A stretch of DNA of 10,667 bases from Pseudomonadota bacterium (GTDB taxonomy: Bacteria; Pseudomonadota; Alphaproteobacteria; Micropepsales; Micropepsaceae): the NCBI GenBank assembly GCA_021808875.1, contig JAKBAU010000104.1, positions 1 to 10,667 on the forward strand. Reading direction: 5' to 3'. Both the position numbers and the translations under genes were made by a program. This document shows, piece by piece, positions 1-7,241 of this stretch; within the stretch, counting starts at the first letter, position 1; each line of letters begins with the position of its first letter. The notes beneath the pieces were generated by a model that ran no database searches, had not been told where the DNA came from, and worked only from the letters and a program-made list of their open reading frames with translations.

Positions 1-237
1 ATCCGAAAACCGAACTTTACGCCACACGTCGTATTGGGCGGTGACCAGCACCGGCAGACCTTTGCGGTGGTAGACCCACAAAATGCGATAATCGTAGCCC
101 GGCCCCTGGCGTAAGAACACCTTGTCGCTGGACAGGCTGGCGAAACGTGGGAATTTTTCCGGCTGGCTCTGGGCGCGGGCGGCGCCCCAGAGCAGGGGCA
201 AGGCGATGGCAAGCATGGCAAGGCGATAGGTGGTCAT
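1..237 (-). CDS. Secreted bacterial SH3-domain protein (partial, C-terminus outside window)
   Basis: The frame is open from an ATG at 237 to the window edge, giving the first 79 residues. Residues 1-22 form a signal peptide: a short polar start, a hydrophobic LAMLAIALPLLWGAA core and an ARA cleavage site before Gln23. From about residue 32 comes a bacterial SH3 domain start with the family pattern FASLxSDKVxLRxGPGxDYxIxWVYxRKGLPV...YDxWRKV. Such proteins are exported and are thought to bind cell-wall peptides or partner proteins; the exact ligand is unknown. The gene is divergent from the hydroxyacid dehydrogenase at 387, an arrangement I recall from other alphaproteobacteria. Family assignment is firm; the biological role is not known from sequence. 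Confidence 0.85.
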   Translation of the reverse strand, partial: MTTYRLAMLAIALPLLWGAARAQSQPEKFPRFASLSSDKVFLRQGPGYDYRILWVYHRKGLPVLVTAQYDVWRKVRFSD

Positions 238-386
238 GGGGGCGACCCTGCCAAGACCTGGGGCTGTGAGCAAGACAACGTTATGTCACCAATCGCTTGC
301 TTTACGTTAGGTTTGCCCGCCACAGTGGACAAGCAAAACCCCAACCGCGCCCCGGGCGCCCCCTAAGCCGGAGTTTCAGACCGCCC
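238..386. promoter_or_regulatory. Divergent intergenic region between SH3 gene and hydroxyacid dehydrogenase
   Basis: These 149 bases separate two divergent starts and must carry the promoters of both genes. I see no -35/-10 pair that I would defend. The frame of the dehydrogenase is open back to a TTG at 297, but the peptide it would add is Arg/Pro-rich and unlike the family, so I treat this stretch as non-coding. Confidence 0.5.
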
Positions 387-1373
387 ATGCCCGCGACCAA
401 GCCGCTCGTGATCGTGACCCGCAAGCTGCCGGATGCGATCGAAACGCGCATGCGCGAATTGTTTGACACGCAGCTCAATCTTGAAGACCGGCCGATGGAC
501 CAGGCAGAGCTGATCGACGCACTCCAAAGAGCCGATGTGCTGGTACCGACGGTGACTGATCGCATTGATGCCAAAGTTCTGGTCCGCGCCGGCGCTCGCC
601 TGAAACTGATCGCCAATTTTGGCACCGGCGTCGACAACATCGACGTCAAGACCGCGCTCGAGCGGGGAATTACCGTGACCAATACGCCTGGAGTCCTGAC
701 CGAGGACACCGCCGACATGACCATGGCGCTCATGCTGGCGGTGCCGCGCCGTCTGGTTGAAGGCGTGAAATGTCTTGAGGCCGAAGAGTTTCACGGCTGG
801 TCGCCCAACTGGATGCTGGGACATCGCATCTGGGGTAAACGGCTTGGCATATTAGGTATGGGCCGTATTGGCCAAGCGGTTGCTCGACGCGCCAAGGCGT
901 TTGGTCTGCAGATCCACTACCACAATCGCAAACCGGTTCATCCCGATATCGAGCGCGAACTTGAAGCGACCTACTGGGACAGCCTTGATCAGATGCTCAC
1001 CCGCATGGATATCGTGAGCGTGAATTGTCCCCATACACCAGCCACCTACCATCTGCTGTCTGCCCGGCGGCTAAAGCTGATGAAGCCGAGCGCCTATCTC
1101 GTTAACACCGCCCGCGGCGAGGTGATCGACGAAAATGCGTTGGCCCGCCAGATTGAGGCCGGCCAGTTGGCTGGCGCCGGGCTTGACGTGTTCGAACATG
1201 AACCCGCCGTCAATCCGCGCCTGCTCAGGCTGAAAAACGTGGTGCTCCTGCCCCACATGGGATCAGCCACGCTCGAAGGGCGTATCGACATGGGCGAAAA
1301 GGTCATCATCAACATCAAGACCTTCGTCGACGGCCACAAGCCGCCGGATCGTGTCATTCCGGCGATGTTGTAG
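387..1373 (+). CDS. D-2-hydroxyacid dehydrogenase (glyoxylate/hydroxypyruvate reductase type)
   Basis: Predicted to reduce a 2-oxoacid such as glyoxylate or hydroxypyruvate to the D-2-hydroxyacid with NAD(P)H in the cytoplasm. The 328-residue protein has the complete family layout. It has an N-terminal catalytic lobe with NFGTGVDNID (residues 87-96). A Rossmann dinucleotide motif G-M-G-R-I-G lies at 157-162. The catalytic set is Arg243 in NTARGE, Glu272 in DVFEHEP and His290 in LLPHMGSAT. Length is normal for the family. I chose the ATG at 387 because MPATKPLVIVTRKLP matches the usual N-terminus; GGAG at 370-373 lies somewhat far upstream (13 nt). A TTG at 297 would add 30 atypical residues. 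After His290 the sequence has Met rather than the common Ile or Leu, which is harmless. Substrate (glyoxylate, hydroxypyruvate or another 2-oxoacid) cannot be fixed from sequence. Confidence 0.93.
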   Translation: MPATKPLVIVTRKLPDAIETRMRELFDTQLNLEDRPMDQAELIDALQRADVLVPTVTDRIDAKVLVRAGARLKLIANFGTGVDNIDVKTALERGITVTNTPGVLTEDTADMTMALMLAVPRRLVEGVKCLEAEEFHGWSPNWMLGHRIWGKRLGILGMGRIGQAVARRAKAFGLQIHYHNRKPVHPDIERELEATYWDSLDQMLTRMDIVSVNCPHTPATYHLLSARRLKLMKPSAYLVNTARGEVIDENALARQIEAGQLAGAGLDVFEHEPAVNPRLLRLKNVVLLPHMGSATLEGRIDMGEKVIINIKTFVDGHKPPDRVIPAML

Positions 1374-1495
1374 GCAATGTCATTAGAGCCAGCGCCAACT
1401 CCATAACACCTCTCGCGCCGCGCCTGCCCCTTGGCGACGTCCATCAGAACGCGAGGGATGGCGCATGAAGGGCCGGCCAAGTTTCCCGCCCCGGC
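1374..1495. other. Short convergent intergenic spacer
   Basis: These 122 bases lie between the 3' ends of two converging genes, where a bidirectional terminator would be expected. I see GC-rich sequence but no hairpin followed by a T run on either strand. Any terminator here is not of the simple intrinsic type. Confidence 0.4.
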
Positions 1496-2209
1496 TCAGG
1501 CCTCGTAAACCACCACGTTCCAGAAGCGTGCGCGGTGACTGCCACTGCGCTGATAGCCGGCAGACGCAAGCACCCTGCCGATCATGAAATTGAAGTAGCC
1601 ATGACCCACGAGAACGGCGGCACCGCGCGCATCGGCATGGGCGACAAGCTCTGCGGCGGCGCGCCGGGCGCGCTGGCGTGCCGCCTCCGGACTTTCAATT
1701 CCTGGATGGAAGCCGAGATACCAAAGCCCGCGCGACAAAATCGCCCATTTGGGTACGCGCATGCGCAGGAGCGGAACCGGCGGTGCGCCAAGAGGGGCTT
1801 CGCCGAACAGTGCCTCTTCGCACAGCCGTGCCTGCGGCAGAAGCCGCGCACCACTTTCACGGGCCCGCGGACGGTCCGAGGTGAAAACCCGATCCACCCC
1901 CTCCAGGCGTGACAGCATCGTGCAGAGTTCCGGTGGCGGCGCACTTTGCGGATTGAGATGCGCCTTATCATAGGCGTCGATATAGGCGCGGAAGTCACGA
2001 TGTCCGGTGCGCGGACGCAGGTCAATGTGCGGTTCACCATGACGGATGAGCACAATACGCCGATGACAAGCAGAACTGGTGCGGGCGCGCGGAAGGGGCA
2101 GGAAGTCATGAACCGGCAGCCCCGAAAGACCCACCGAGGCTCCGTCGTCCCATGAGTCCTGCTGCGCCTCTGCGGCGGGCACAAACTGGGGAGGTAATTT
2201 GCCTGTCAT
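1496..2209 (-). CDS. Histidine phosphatase (phosphoglycerate mutase-like) family protein
   Basis: A protein of the histidine phosphatase superfamily, which transfers a phosphoryl group through a phosphohistidine; the substrate is unknown. With the ATG at 2209 it has 237 residues. The RHGEP signature carries the nucleophile His57. TSDRPRARES (about 110-119) supplies the phosphate-pocket Arg. An acidic stretch CEEALFGEAPLG follows near 130. VLVGHGYFN carries the second His203. Length is a little above the usual 180-220 because of an N-terminal leader of about 50 residues. The start is uncertain: an upstream ATG at 2266 has no good ribosome site. The ATG at 2209 has GAGGA only 1 nt away, which is too close. 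A GTG at 2131 has GGAG at a good distance and would give 211 residues. It converges with the dehydrogenase and is divergent from the SDR gene. Confidence 0.85.
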   Translation of the reverse strand: MTGKLPPQFVPAAEAQQDSWDDGASVGLSGLPVHDFLPLPRARTSSACHRRIVLIRHGEPHIDLRPRTGHRDFRAYIDAYDKAHLNPQSAPPPELCTMLSRLEGVDRVFTSDRPRARESGARLLPQARLCEEALFGEAPLGAPPVPLLRMRVPKWAILSRGLWYLGFHPGIESPEAARQRARRAAAELVAHADARGAAVLVGHGYFNFMIGRVLASAGYQRSGSHRARFWNVVVYEA

Positions 2210-2305
2210 ATCCTCGTTGCAGCCGAGCGGCCCATGTGTACTGAATGGGATAAGCTTCCCCTGCATCTTCTAGCACGGCAGGAAGGCCATGACAGGAGAG
2301 TGAGC
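2210..2305. promoter_or_regulatory. Divergent intergenic region, phosphatase / SDR
   Basis: This is the 96-base gap between the two opposed starts, so both promoters must be here or slightly inside the coding ends. I find no convincing sigma-70 pair. If the phosphatase starts at 2266 instead, the gap shrinks to about 40 bases. Confidence 0.4.
2294..2298 (+). promoter_or_regulatory. Ribosome binding site deciding the SDR start
   Basis: AGGAG lies 7 nt upstream of the ATG at 2306. The frame is open further upstream to 2234, but only the ATG at 2306 has a good site, and the protein then starts two residues before the usual SDR first strand. Confidence 0.75.
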
Positions 2306-3094
2306 ATGCATAGCCTCGACGGCAAGATCGCGATTGTTACCGGTTCGGCCAGTGGCATTGGCGCCGCGACGGCCATGCGCCTGGCCGCCCGAGGTGCCCG
2401 GGTTCTGGTCAATTATTCCAAGAGCGCCTCGGAGGCTGACGAGGTAGTTGCGACAATCCGCGCTGCGGGCGGCACCGCGGAGGCGGTACAGGCCAGTGTC
2501 GCCCTGGACTCTGACTGCCGCAAGCTGGTTGAAGCTGCGGTCACACGCTGGGGTGGGGTCGATATCCTCGTCAATAACGCCGGAACCACGAAATTCGCCG
2601 CCCATCACGACCTCGACGCGCTCTCCGCCGAGGATTTTGCCCACATTTATACGGTCAATACGATCGGCCCGTTTCAGATGGTACGTGCCGCGCGCAGTGC
2701 CTTGTCAGCCCATGGCAGCGGATCGGTCGTTAACGTCTCCTCTATTGCCGGGATTCTGGGAATTGGCTCCTCGATCGCCTATGCCGCTTCCAAGGGCGCT
2801 CTCAACACCATGACCCTGTCACTGGCACGGGCTTTGGCACCGGCCATCCGCGTCAATGCTGTGTGTCCCGGCTTCGTCGCCACGGGCTGGTTTGAAAAGC
2901 GCTTCGGCAGCGAGCAGTACGAAGAGCTCGTGCGGCGCCAAGCCGAATCGAGCCCCCTCAAGCGGGCGGCGCGCCCAGAGGATATCGCCGATACCGTGGT
3001 GTTTCTCGCCAGCCCGGAGTCAGCGAACATAACCGGGGAATGTCTGATCAATGATTCCGGTGTTCATCTGACCCTGGCCAGCGGCCGATCCTGA
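2306..3094 (+). CDS. Short-chain dehydrogenase/reductase (classical SDR)
   Basis: An NAD(P)(H)-dependent oxidoreductase of the classical SDR family, 262 residues, cytoplasmic. Visible motifs in order: TGSASGIG (residues 12-19, cofactor glycine motif), NNAG (90-93), Asn118 of the catalytic tetrad, Ser146, and the catalytic pair Tyr159-x3-Lys163. VCPGFVATGWF follows near 186-196. After the second strand the sequence is VNYSKS with no Asp at the usual NAD-selecting place, which favours NADPH. The end (CLINDSGVHL) replaces the common INVDGGxxL. Overall it resembles 3-oxoacyl-ACP reductase (FabG)-like and sugar or alcohol dehydrogenase SDRs; the substrate cannot be told. It lies upstream of the porin on the same strand but 213 bases away, so it is probably its own transcript. 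Confidence 0.92.
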   Translation: MHSLDGKIAIVTGSASGIGAATAMRLAARGARVLVNYSKSASEADEVVATIRAAGGTAEAVQASVALDSDCRKLVEAAVTRWGGVDILVNNAGTTKFAAHHDLDALSAEDFAHIYTVNTIGPFQMVRAARSALSAHGSGSVVNVSSIAGILGIGSSIAYAASKGALNTMTLSLARALAPAIRVNAVCPGFVATGWFEKRFGSEQYEELVRRQAESSPLKRAARPEDIADTVVFLASPESANITGECLINDSGVHLTLASGRS

Positions 3095-3106
3095 TGCCTG
3101 TTACGC

Positions 3107-3118
3107 GGGCAATTGCCC
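3107..3118. repeat. 12-bp perfect palindrome after the SDR gene
   Basis: GGGCAATTGCCC reads identically on both strands and starts 13 bases after the SDR stop. It could be an operator half-site pair for the porin gene or simply chance. No T run follows, so it is not an intrinsic terminator. Confidence 0.45.
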
Positions 3119-3180
3119 AAGTCCTTGCCATTTCCATCGCTCCATTAAAGACACGCTGCGGTTAAACCGGGCAATGCGGG

Positions 3181-3204
3181 GCGTCACCAGAGAGTCTGGT
3201 GCGC
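3181..3204 (+). repeat. Stem-loop in the porin leader
   Basis: CACCAGA (3185-3191) pairs perfectly with TCTGGTG (3195-3201) around a GAG loop. GCG (3181-3183) and CGC (3202-3204) extend the stem past a single bulged T. It may end SDR transcription or act in the porin mRNA leader; there is no following U tract. Confidence 0.55.
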
Positions 3205-3307
3205 CAAACGTATTGCCAGTTTCCCGATGCTTCGAAACCATTGTCATGCTGCAGCGCAAACCTGCGCCGTGCAGTTGTGACCGCGATCAGGTTGAAGGAG
3301 CTCTGCG

Positions 3308-4366
3308 ATGGCCAAAAGACTGAAGGTACTGCTTATGGGAGGGGCCTGGCTTCTGGCATCCATCTCGAGCGCCAGCGCCGGTGCAATTACCGCCAATCCT
3401 AAGCCCGTCACCATGGCATCAGGCTTTGGTGACATCCTGGTGAGTGGACAGATCTCAGGTCTGGCCTACACCCAGAGCAACGCCAGCCATACGCAGCCAG
3501 GCGATGCAACCGCCAATTTCGACCTCAGCAACGCCCTTATCACGGTGCAAAAGAACTCAGGCTTTCTGCAGTTCTACGTTCAGGCAGGTCTCTATTCCTT
3601 TCCCACCGTGGGACAGCCATATGAGAAGGCCAGCAGTCAGAACAGTCTGTTGGGACCGGTTCCGGTCGCCTACGCCAAACTGCAATTCACCGACGCGCTT
3701 TCGCTCGAAGCCGGTCAGCTTCCCACACTCGTCGGCGCCGAGCTTGCCTTTACACCGCAGAACATCAATATCGAACGTGGCTTGCTGTGGTGGCAGGAAC
3801 CGATCTCAAGCCGAGGCCTGCAGGTCAATTATGCCAGTGGACCGGTGTCGCTCTCGCTGTCCTGGAACGATGGCTATTACAGCAATGTCCTGAACAGTTT
3901 TTCAGGCCTTCTGTCCTACGCCATCGATGGCGCGAACAGTCTAGCCATTGATGCGTCGATCACGCCAGATACCCGTGCCAGCCTCGGCCATCAGATCTAC
4001 AATGTCATGTACACCTACAATCAGGGTAAGTGGAATGTCGGTCCCTATCTGCAATTCGAAAACTATGCCCATGGTTCGGGCTCTGACTTCGGTCTGGGGC
4101 TCCTTACAAGCTATCAGTTGACCGGGAGATGGAGCCTGAACGGCCGCGCCGAGTATGAAACGTCTGGAAACGGCATGGCGCTCAGTTACGGTCCCCACAG
4201 CAAGGCCTGGTCCCTTACCTTCACACCCACCTGGCAGCAGGGCATTTTCTTTGCCCGGGCTGAACTCTCCTATGTTGGCCTTGGACACCAAACGATAGGC
4301 TTTGGTCCCGCATCGACGCAGGCAAGCCAGGTGCGAGCGCTGTTCGAAACCGGCATCGTGTTTTAG
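3308..4366 (+). CDS. Outer-membrane beta-barrel porin (OmpL-like, BBP2-type)
   Basis: A 352-residue outer-membrane protein, probably a diffusion channel for small solutes. Residues 1-24 are a clear signal peptide: MAKRLK, a hydrophobic core and an ASA cleavage site before Gly25. The mature protein is made of alternating polar and hydrophobic strands ending in aromatic residues, typical of transmembrane beta-strands (for example LQFYVQAGLYSF, QIYNVMYTYNQG, WSLTFTPTW). The last residues ALFETGIVF end in Phe, the C-terminal signal for barrel assembly. The pattern of a long N-terminal strand pair followed by AYAKLQFTDALSLEAGQLPTLVGAE and the GLLWWQEPISSRGLQV segment fits the putative beta-barrel porin-2 family. 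AAGGAG lies 7 nt before the ATG. The glycosidase 87 bases downstream suggests a carbohydrate substrate; this is inference. Confidence 0.87.
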   Translation: MAKRLKVLLMGGAWLLASISSASAGAITANPKPVTMASGFGDILVSGQISGLAYTQSNASHTQPGDATANFDLSNALITVQKNSGFLQFYVQAGLYSFPTVGQPYEKASSQNSLLGPVPVAYAKLQFTDALSLEAGQLPTLVGAELAFTPQNINIERGLLWWQEPISSRGLQVNYASGPVSLSLSWNDGYYSNVLNSFSGLLSYAIDGANSLAIDASITPDTRASLGHQIYNVMYTYNQGKWNVGPYLQFENYAHGSGSDFGLGLLTSYQLTGRWSLNGRAEYETSGNGMALSYGPHSKAWSLTFTPTWQQGIFFARAELSYVGLGHQTIGFGPASTQASQVRALFETGIVF

Positions 4367-4384
4367 CCTGCCGGCCTTTGCACT

Positions 4385-4400
4385 AGCCCGGAATCGGGCT
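4385..4400 (+). repeat. Hairpin between porin and glycosidase
   Basis: AGCCCG and CGGGCT form a 6-bp GC-rich stem around GAAT, 19 bases after the porin stop. Only two T follow, so at best it is a weak attenuator or an RNA-stabilising end separating the levels of the two genes. Confidence 0.4.
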
Positions 4401-4453
4401 TGCGCGCGGGGCTGAAGCCATGAAAGCTTGGGCCAAAGTCCGGGGAGGCGATC

Positions 4454-5677
4454 ATGGCGGAATTTCCGCGCGGCTTTCTATGGGGGACGGCCACCGCTGC
4501 CCACCAGGTCGAGGGCAACAATTACAGCAGCGATCTTTGGCTGCTGGAACATCTCCCGCAGGGACTGTTCGCGGATCCCTCTGCCGATGCCTGCGATCAT
4601 TATCACCGCTACAAATACGATATCGCATTGCTCAAGGGACTTGGCTTCAACTGCTATCGCTTCTCAATCGAATGGGCGCGGATCGAACCTGAATCCGGCA
4701 GATTTTCGCGCGCCGCCCTCGATCACTACCGGCGCATGATCGCCGAATGTCATGCGCAGGCGATCACACCAATGGTGACATTTCATCACTTCACGGCACC
4801 ACTGTGGTTCGCCATGGAAGGCGGCTGGGAAAATATACGCAGCGTCGACTGGTTCGCGCGCTACTGCGAACAGGCGATCAAGGCCCTTGGTGACCTCATT
4901 CCCTTTGCCTGCACGATTAACGAAGCCAACATTCCGCTCATGATGACGTTGATGCGGGCAACTGGAAAGCCGAACGATGTCATCGCGCGAAATCATCAGC
5001 TGGCGGCACAAAGAACAGGCGGCCAGCGCTTTTCGACGTTTCTGACCGGCGATGGCCAGGCCGCGACGCCACACCTGATTGCCGCCCATCGTAAGAGCTA
5101 TGATGTCATTAAGGCTCACACCATCGCCAAGGTTGGCATGACACTCGCCCTCAATGAGTTTCAGGCCGCGCCTGGCGGGGAGACGCTGTGTGCGATGGCG
5201 CGCAGCCAGATCAACACACAATTTCTGGAAGCTGCACGCGGGGATGACTTCGTTGGCGTCCAGACCTATACGCGTGTGCAAATCGGTGAGAGCGGACCTC
5301 TGCCGCCAGAACACGGCGCCGAGCGCACCCAGATGGACTATGAGTTTTATCCCGAAGCCCTTGAGGCCACGCTGCGCGAAGCGGCCCGTGACGCGCAAAC
5401 TCGCCTGATCGTGACCGAAAATGGCATCGGCTGCGCCGACGATCAGCGACGCATTGCTTACACCGAGCGGGCGCTCAAGGGCGTAACGCGCTGCCTGGCC
5501 GACGGGCTGCCGGTGGACGGCTATATCCACTGGTCCCTGCTCGACAATTTTGAGTGGCTTGAGGGCTACGGCCCCACCTTCGGCCTGGTCGCCGTCGACC
5601 GCGTCACCCAGGCGCGCACTCCAAAGCCGAGCGCCTACTGGCTCGGGGCCATCGCAAGAGCAGCGCAGAGCCACTGA
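4454..5677 (+). CDS. Family 1 glycoside hydrolase (beta-glycosidase)
   Basis: Hydrolyses beta-linked glycosides by the retaining mechanism. The 407-residue protein starts with FLWGTATAAHQVEG (residues 8-21, Gln18 binds the sugar) and continues with YRFSIEWARIEP (68-79) and His111-His112. The acid/base Glu157 sits in TINEAN and the nucleophile Glu322 in VTENG. HWSLLDNFEWLEGYGPTFGLVAVD (359-382) carries Glu367-Trp368 for sugar binding. Tyr272 in GVQTYT matches the usual active-site NYY Tyr. There is no signal peptide, so it acts in the cytoplasm on imported substrate. It is shorter than the common 440-480 residues, and the usual NEP after the acid/base is NEA. GGGGAGG lies 5 nt upstream of the ATG. 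It follows the porin closely and is probably cotranscribed with it. Confidence 0.93.
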   Translation: MAEFPRGFLWGTATAAHQVEGNNYSSDLWLLEHLPQGLFADPSADACDHYHRYKYDIALLKGLGFNCYRFSIEWARIEPESGRFSRAALDHYRRMIAECHAQAITPMVTFHHFTAPLWFAMEGGWENIRSVDWFARYCEQAIKALGDLIPFACTINEANIPLMMTLMRATGKPNDVIARNHQLAAQRTGGQRFSTFLTGDGQAATPHLIAAHRKSYDVIKAHTIAKVGMTLALNEFQAAPGGETLCAMARSQINTQFLEAARGDDFVGVQTYTRVQIGESGPLPPEHGAERTQMDYEFYPEALEATLREAARDAQTRLIVTENGIGCADDQRRIAYTERALKGVTRCLADGLPVDGYIHWSLLDNFEWLEGYGPTFGLVAVDRVTQARTPKPSAYWLGAIARAAQSH

Positions 5678-5858
5678 CAGCCCCATATGACGCGCAGGGC
5701 TGACTGAGGCTCCGTCCCCGACTGAGGCCCAGCAGCACACGACTTGCCCTCCGGCCAGGGAGATGAACAAGGCTCTAGCCTCTGAGGCCATGGGGGATTA
5801 TCAGAGGGTCTTCATTGTATTTCGCCGCCGCACTGCGGCCACTGTCAGAGAGGATTTC
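5678..5858 (+). promoter_or_regulatory. Intergenic region upstream of malate dehydrogenase
   Basis: The stretch holds a weak stem right after the glycosidase stop (CAGCCC 5678-5683 with GGGCTG 5697-5702). It also holds a 9-bp direct repeat GACTGAGGC at 5702-5710 and 5720-5728, with a related CTGAGGC near 5781. The dehydrogenase frame is open back to 5763, but the added peptide is not family-like. I see no clear promoter boxes, although this 181-base gap suggests the dehydrogenase has its own. Confidence 0.4.
5848..5854 (+). promoter_or_regulatory. Ribosome binding site deciding the malate dehydrogenase start
   Basis: GAGAGGA ends 4 nt before the ATG at 5859. The next residues [18 protein letters not shown] are the family N-terminus, which settles the start against the upstream ATG at 5763. 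Confidence 0.75.
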
Positions 5859-6842
5859 ATGAAAGCTCCCATCCGCGTTGCCGTAACCGGCGCCGCCGGC
5901 CAGATTGGCTATGCCCTGTTGTTTCGCATTGCCGCAGGCGACATGCTGGGACCGGATCAGCCCGTAATTCTGCACCTGCTCGAGATCACGCCGGCTCTCA
6001 AGGCGCTCGAAGGCGTGGTCATGGAACTTAACGACTGCGCCTTTCCGCTGCTGCATGGAGTGGTTGCCACCGACAACGTTGACGTCGCCTTCAAGGACGT
6101 CAGCTATGCCCTGCTCGTCGGGGCCCGTCCCCGCGGTCCGGGAATGGAACGCAAGGATCTGCTGAGTGCCAATGGCGCCATTTTTTCGCCCCAGGGCAAG
6201 GCGCTCAACGCGCACGCCAAGCGCGACGTCAAGGTTCTGGTGGTCGGTAATCCGGCCAATACAAATGCCCTCATCGCGATGCGGAACGCCCCGGATTTGG
6301 CACCATCATGCTTCACCGCGATGCTGCGGCTTGATCATAATCGCGCCATCAGCCAGCTGGCCGCCAAAACGGGCTCGCTCAACAGTGACATCAAGAAGAT
6401 CATTGTCTGGGGCAATCACTCCTCGACACAATATCCTGACCTGCATCATGCCACGGCGGCCGGCAAGCCCGCACTCAGCCTGGTCGAACGCAGCTGGTAC
6501 GAGAACGACTTCATTCCAACCGTGCAGAAGCGTGGCGCAGCGGTGATCGCAGCGCGCGGGGCATCCTCAGCAGCTTCGGCTGCCTCCGCGGCGATCGATC
6601 ACATGCGCTCCTGGGCCCTTGGTACCAGGGATGGCGATTGGGTTTCGATGGGCGTTCCCTCCGACGGCTCCTACGGTATCGCGCCTGGTATCATTTTCGG
6701 CTTTCCCTGCACCACAGGCGGTGGACGGTATGAAATCGTGCAGGGGCTCGACCTGAGCGCCTTCTCCAAGAGCCGGCTGGCTGAGACCGAAAAGGAACTG
6801 CGCGAAGAGAGCGCCGCCGTGAGCAGCCTCATCGGCGCCTGA
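5859..6842 (+). CDS. mdh: Malate dehydrogenase (327-residue, NAD-dependent type)
   Basis: Interconverts malate and oxaloacetate in the TCA cycle. The 327 residues match the dimeric malate dehydrogenase subgroup seen in actinobacteria and many proteobacteria, not the lactate dehydrogenase-like form usual in alphaproteobacteria. Motifs: GAAGQIG (11-17) for [18 protein letters not shown] with substrate Arg92 and Arg98, and [13 protein letters not shown] (128-140). LRLDHNRA follows with catalytic Asp159 and substrate Arg162, and [12 protein letters not shown] with the catalytic His187. All active-site residues are present and length is normal. The first residues also agree with a cytoplasmic protein lacking a signal peptide. 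It may read through from the glycosidase, but the 181-base gap argues for separate control. Its end is 15 bases from the end of the opposing GNAT remnant. Confidence 0.95.
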   Translation: MKAPIRVAVTGAAGQIGYALLFRIAAGDMLGPDQPVILHLLEITPALKALEGVVMELNDCAFPLLHGVVATDNVDVAFKDVSYALLVGARPRGPGMERKDLLSANGAIFSPQGKALNAHAKRDVKVLVVGNPANTNALIAMRNAPDLAPSCFTAMLRLDHNRAISQLAAKTGSLNSDIKKIIVWGNHSSTQYPDLHHATAAGKPALSLVERSWYENDFIPTVQKRGAAVIAARGASSAASAASAAIDHMRSWALGTRDGDWVSMGVPSDGSYGIAPGIIFGFPCTTGGGRYEIVQGLDLSAFSKSRLAETEKELREESAAVSSLIGA

Positions 6843-6857
6843 GACACGGGCATGCAG

Positions 6858-7229
6858 TCAGGCGGTTGCGATCCCGAACGCCACCGCCCCCTGCTCCCGC
6901 CCCAGTTCGCGGAAGCCATAATGGTGATAGCATGCGCCGGCGCGGGTATTTCTGGCCCCGGCAATGAGGTGCAAGCCCGGTGCCCCCTCCTCTGCTGCCA
7001 CGGCGCGGACGTGGACAATCAGCTGACGACCAAAACCTCGGCCCTGCAGGCGAGGCAGCAGGCTGATATGCAGATGCGCAGGAAAGGATGCCGTCAGCGC
7101 GGACGGGGTTAGCTGCGGCGCATGAATCTGTCGCAGCCGCACGGACTCGGTCGCACTGCCCGTCGTCAGCGACAGCGGATAACGGCGTTGCAGACCTGGC
7201 CACCAGCAGATGGTGCAGACCCGCTCCAT
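6858..7229 (-). pseudogene. Truncated GNAT acetyltransferase (C-terminal half only)
   Basis: The frame encodes the second half of a GCN5-related N-acetyltransferase. It has WWPGLQRRYPL, then FPAHLHISLLPRLQGRGFGRQL with the acetyl-CoA loop Q-x-x-G-x-G (coding positions about 7046-7029). GLHLIAGARNTRAGACYHHYGF carries the usual Asn and Tyr. The first 80-90 residues of the fold (strands 1-3) are missing. Upstream of 7229 the frame stays open to 7340, but it encodes a Lys/Asn-rich peptide from AT-rich DNA unlike any GNAT. I read this as a gene cut by an insertion or deletion. A short protein could still start at Met near 7229, but without the N-terminal strands it is unlikely to be active. The relatives I recall are single-domain GNATs similar to those linked with glycosidases. 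Confidence 0.75.
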
Positions 7230-7241
7230 TCTTTTGGACTT

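Larger units (their letters stand above)
3095..3307 (+). promoter_or_regulatory. Leader region upstream of the porin gene
   Basis: The 213 bases between the SDR stop and the porin start hold three symmetrical elements. They are the palindrome at 3107-3118, a strong stem-loop at 3181-3204 and a smaller hairpin at 3254-3267 (GCGCA / TGCGC, loop AACC). The porin ribosome site AAGGAG is at 3295-3300, 7 nt from the ATG. Such a structured leader would fit regulated expression of an outer-membrane protein, but I cannot point to a defined promoter or known riboswitch class. Confidence 0.45.

Noticed and set aside
297..386. Upstream extension of the hydroxyacid dehydrogenase to a TTG
   Set aside because: The added 30 residues are Arg/Pro-rich and precede the standard family N-terminus, and the ATG at 387 is the natural start.
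1582..2184. Minus-strand open frame of 200 codons overlapping the histidine phosphatase
   Set aside because: It is an alternate frame of the same strand; the RHGEP, TSDRPRA and VLVGHG motifs are all in the other frame.
4385..4402. Intrinsic terminator after the porin gene
   Set aside because: The 6-bp stem is followed by only two T and then GC-rich sequence, so it does not meet the usual form.
4664..5791. Long minus-strand open frame of 375 codons opposite the glycosidase
   Set aside because: It is antisense to a gene with complete family motifs, its peptide resembles no family I know, and long antisense frames are common in GC-rich DNA.
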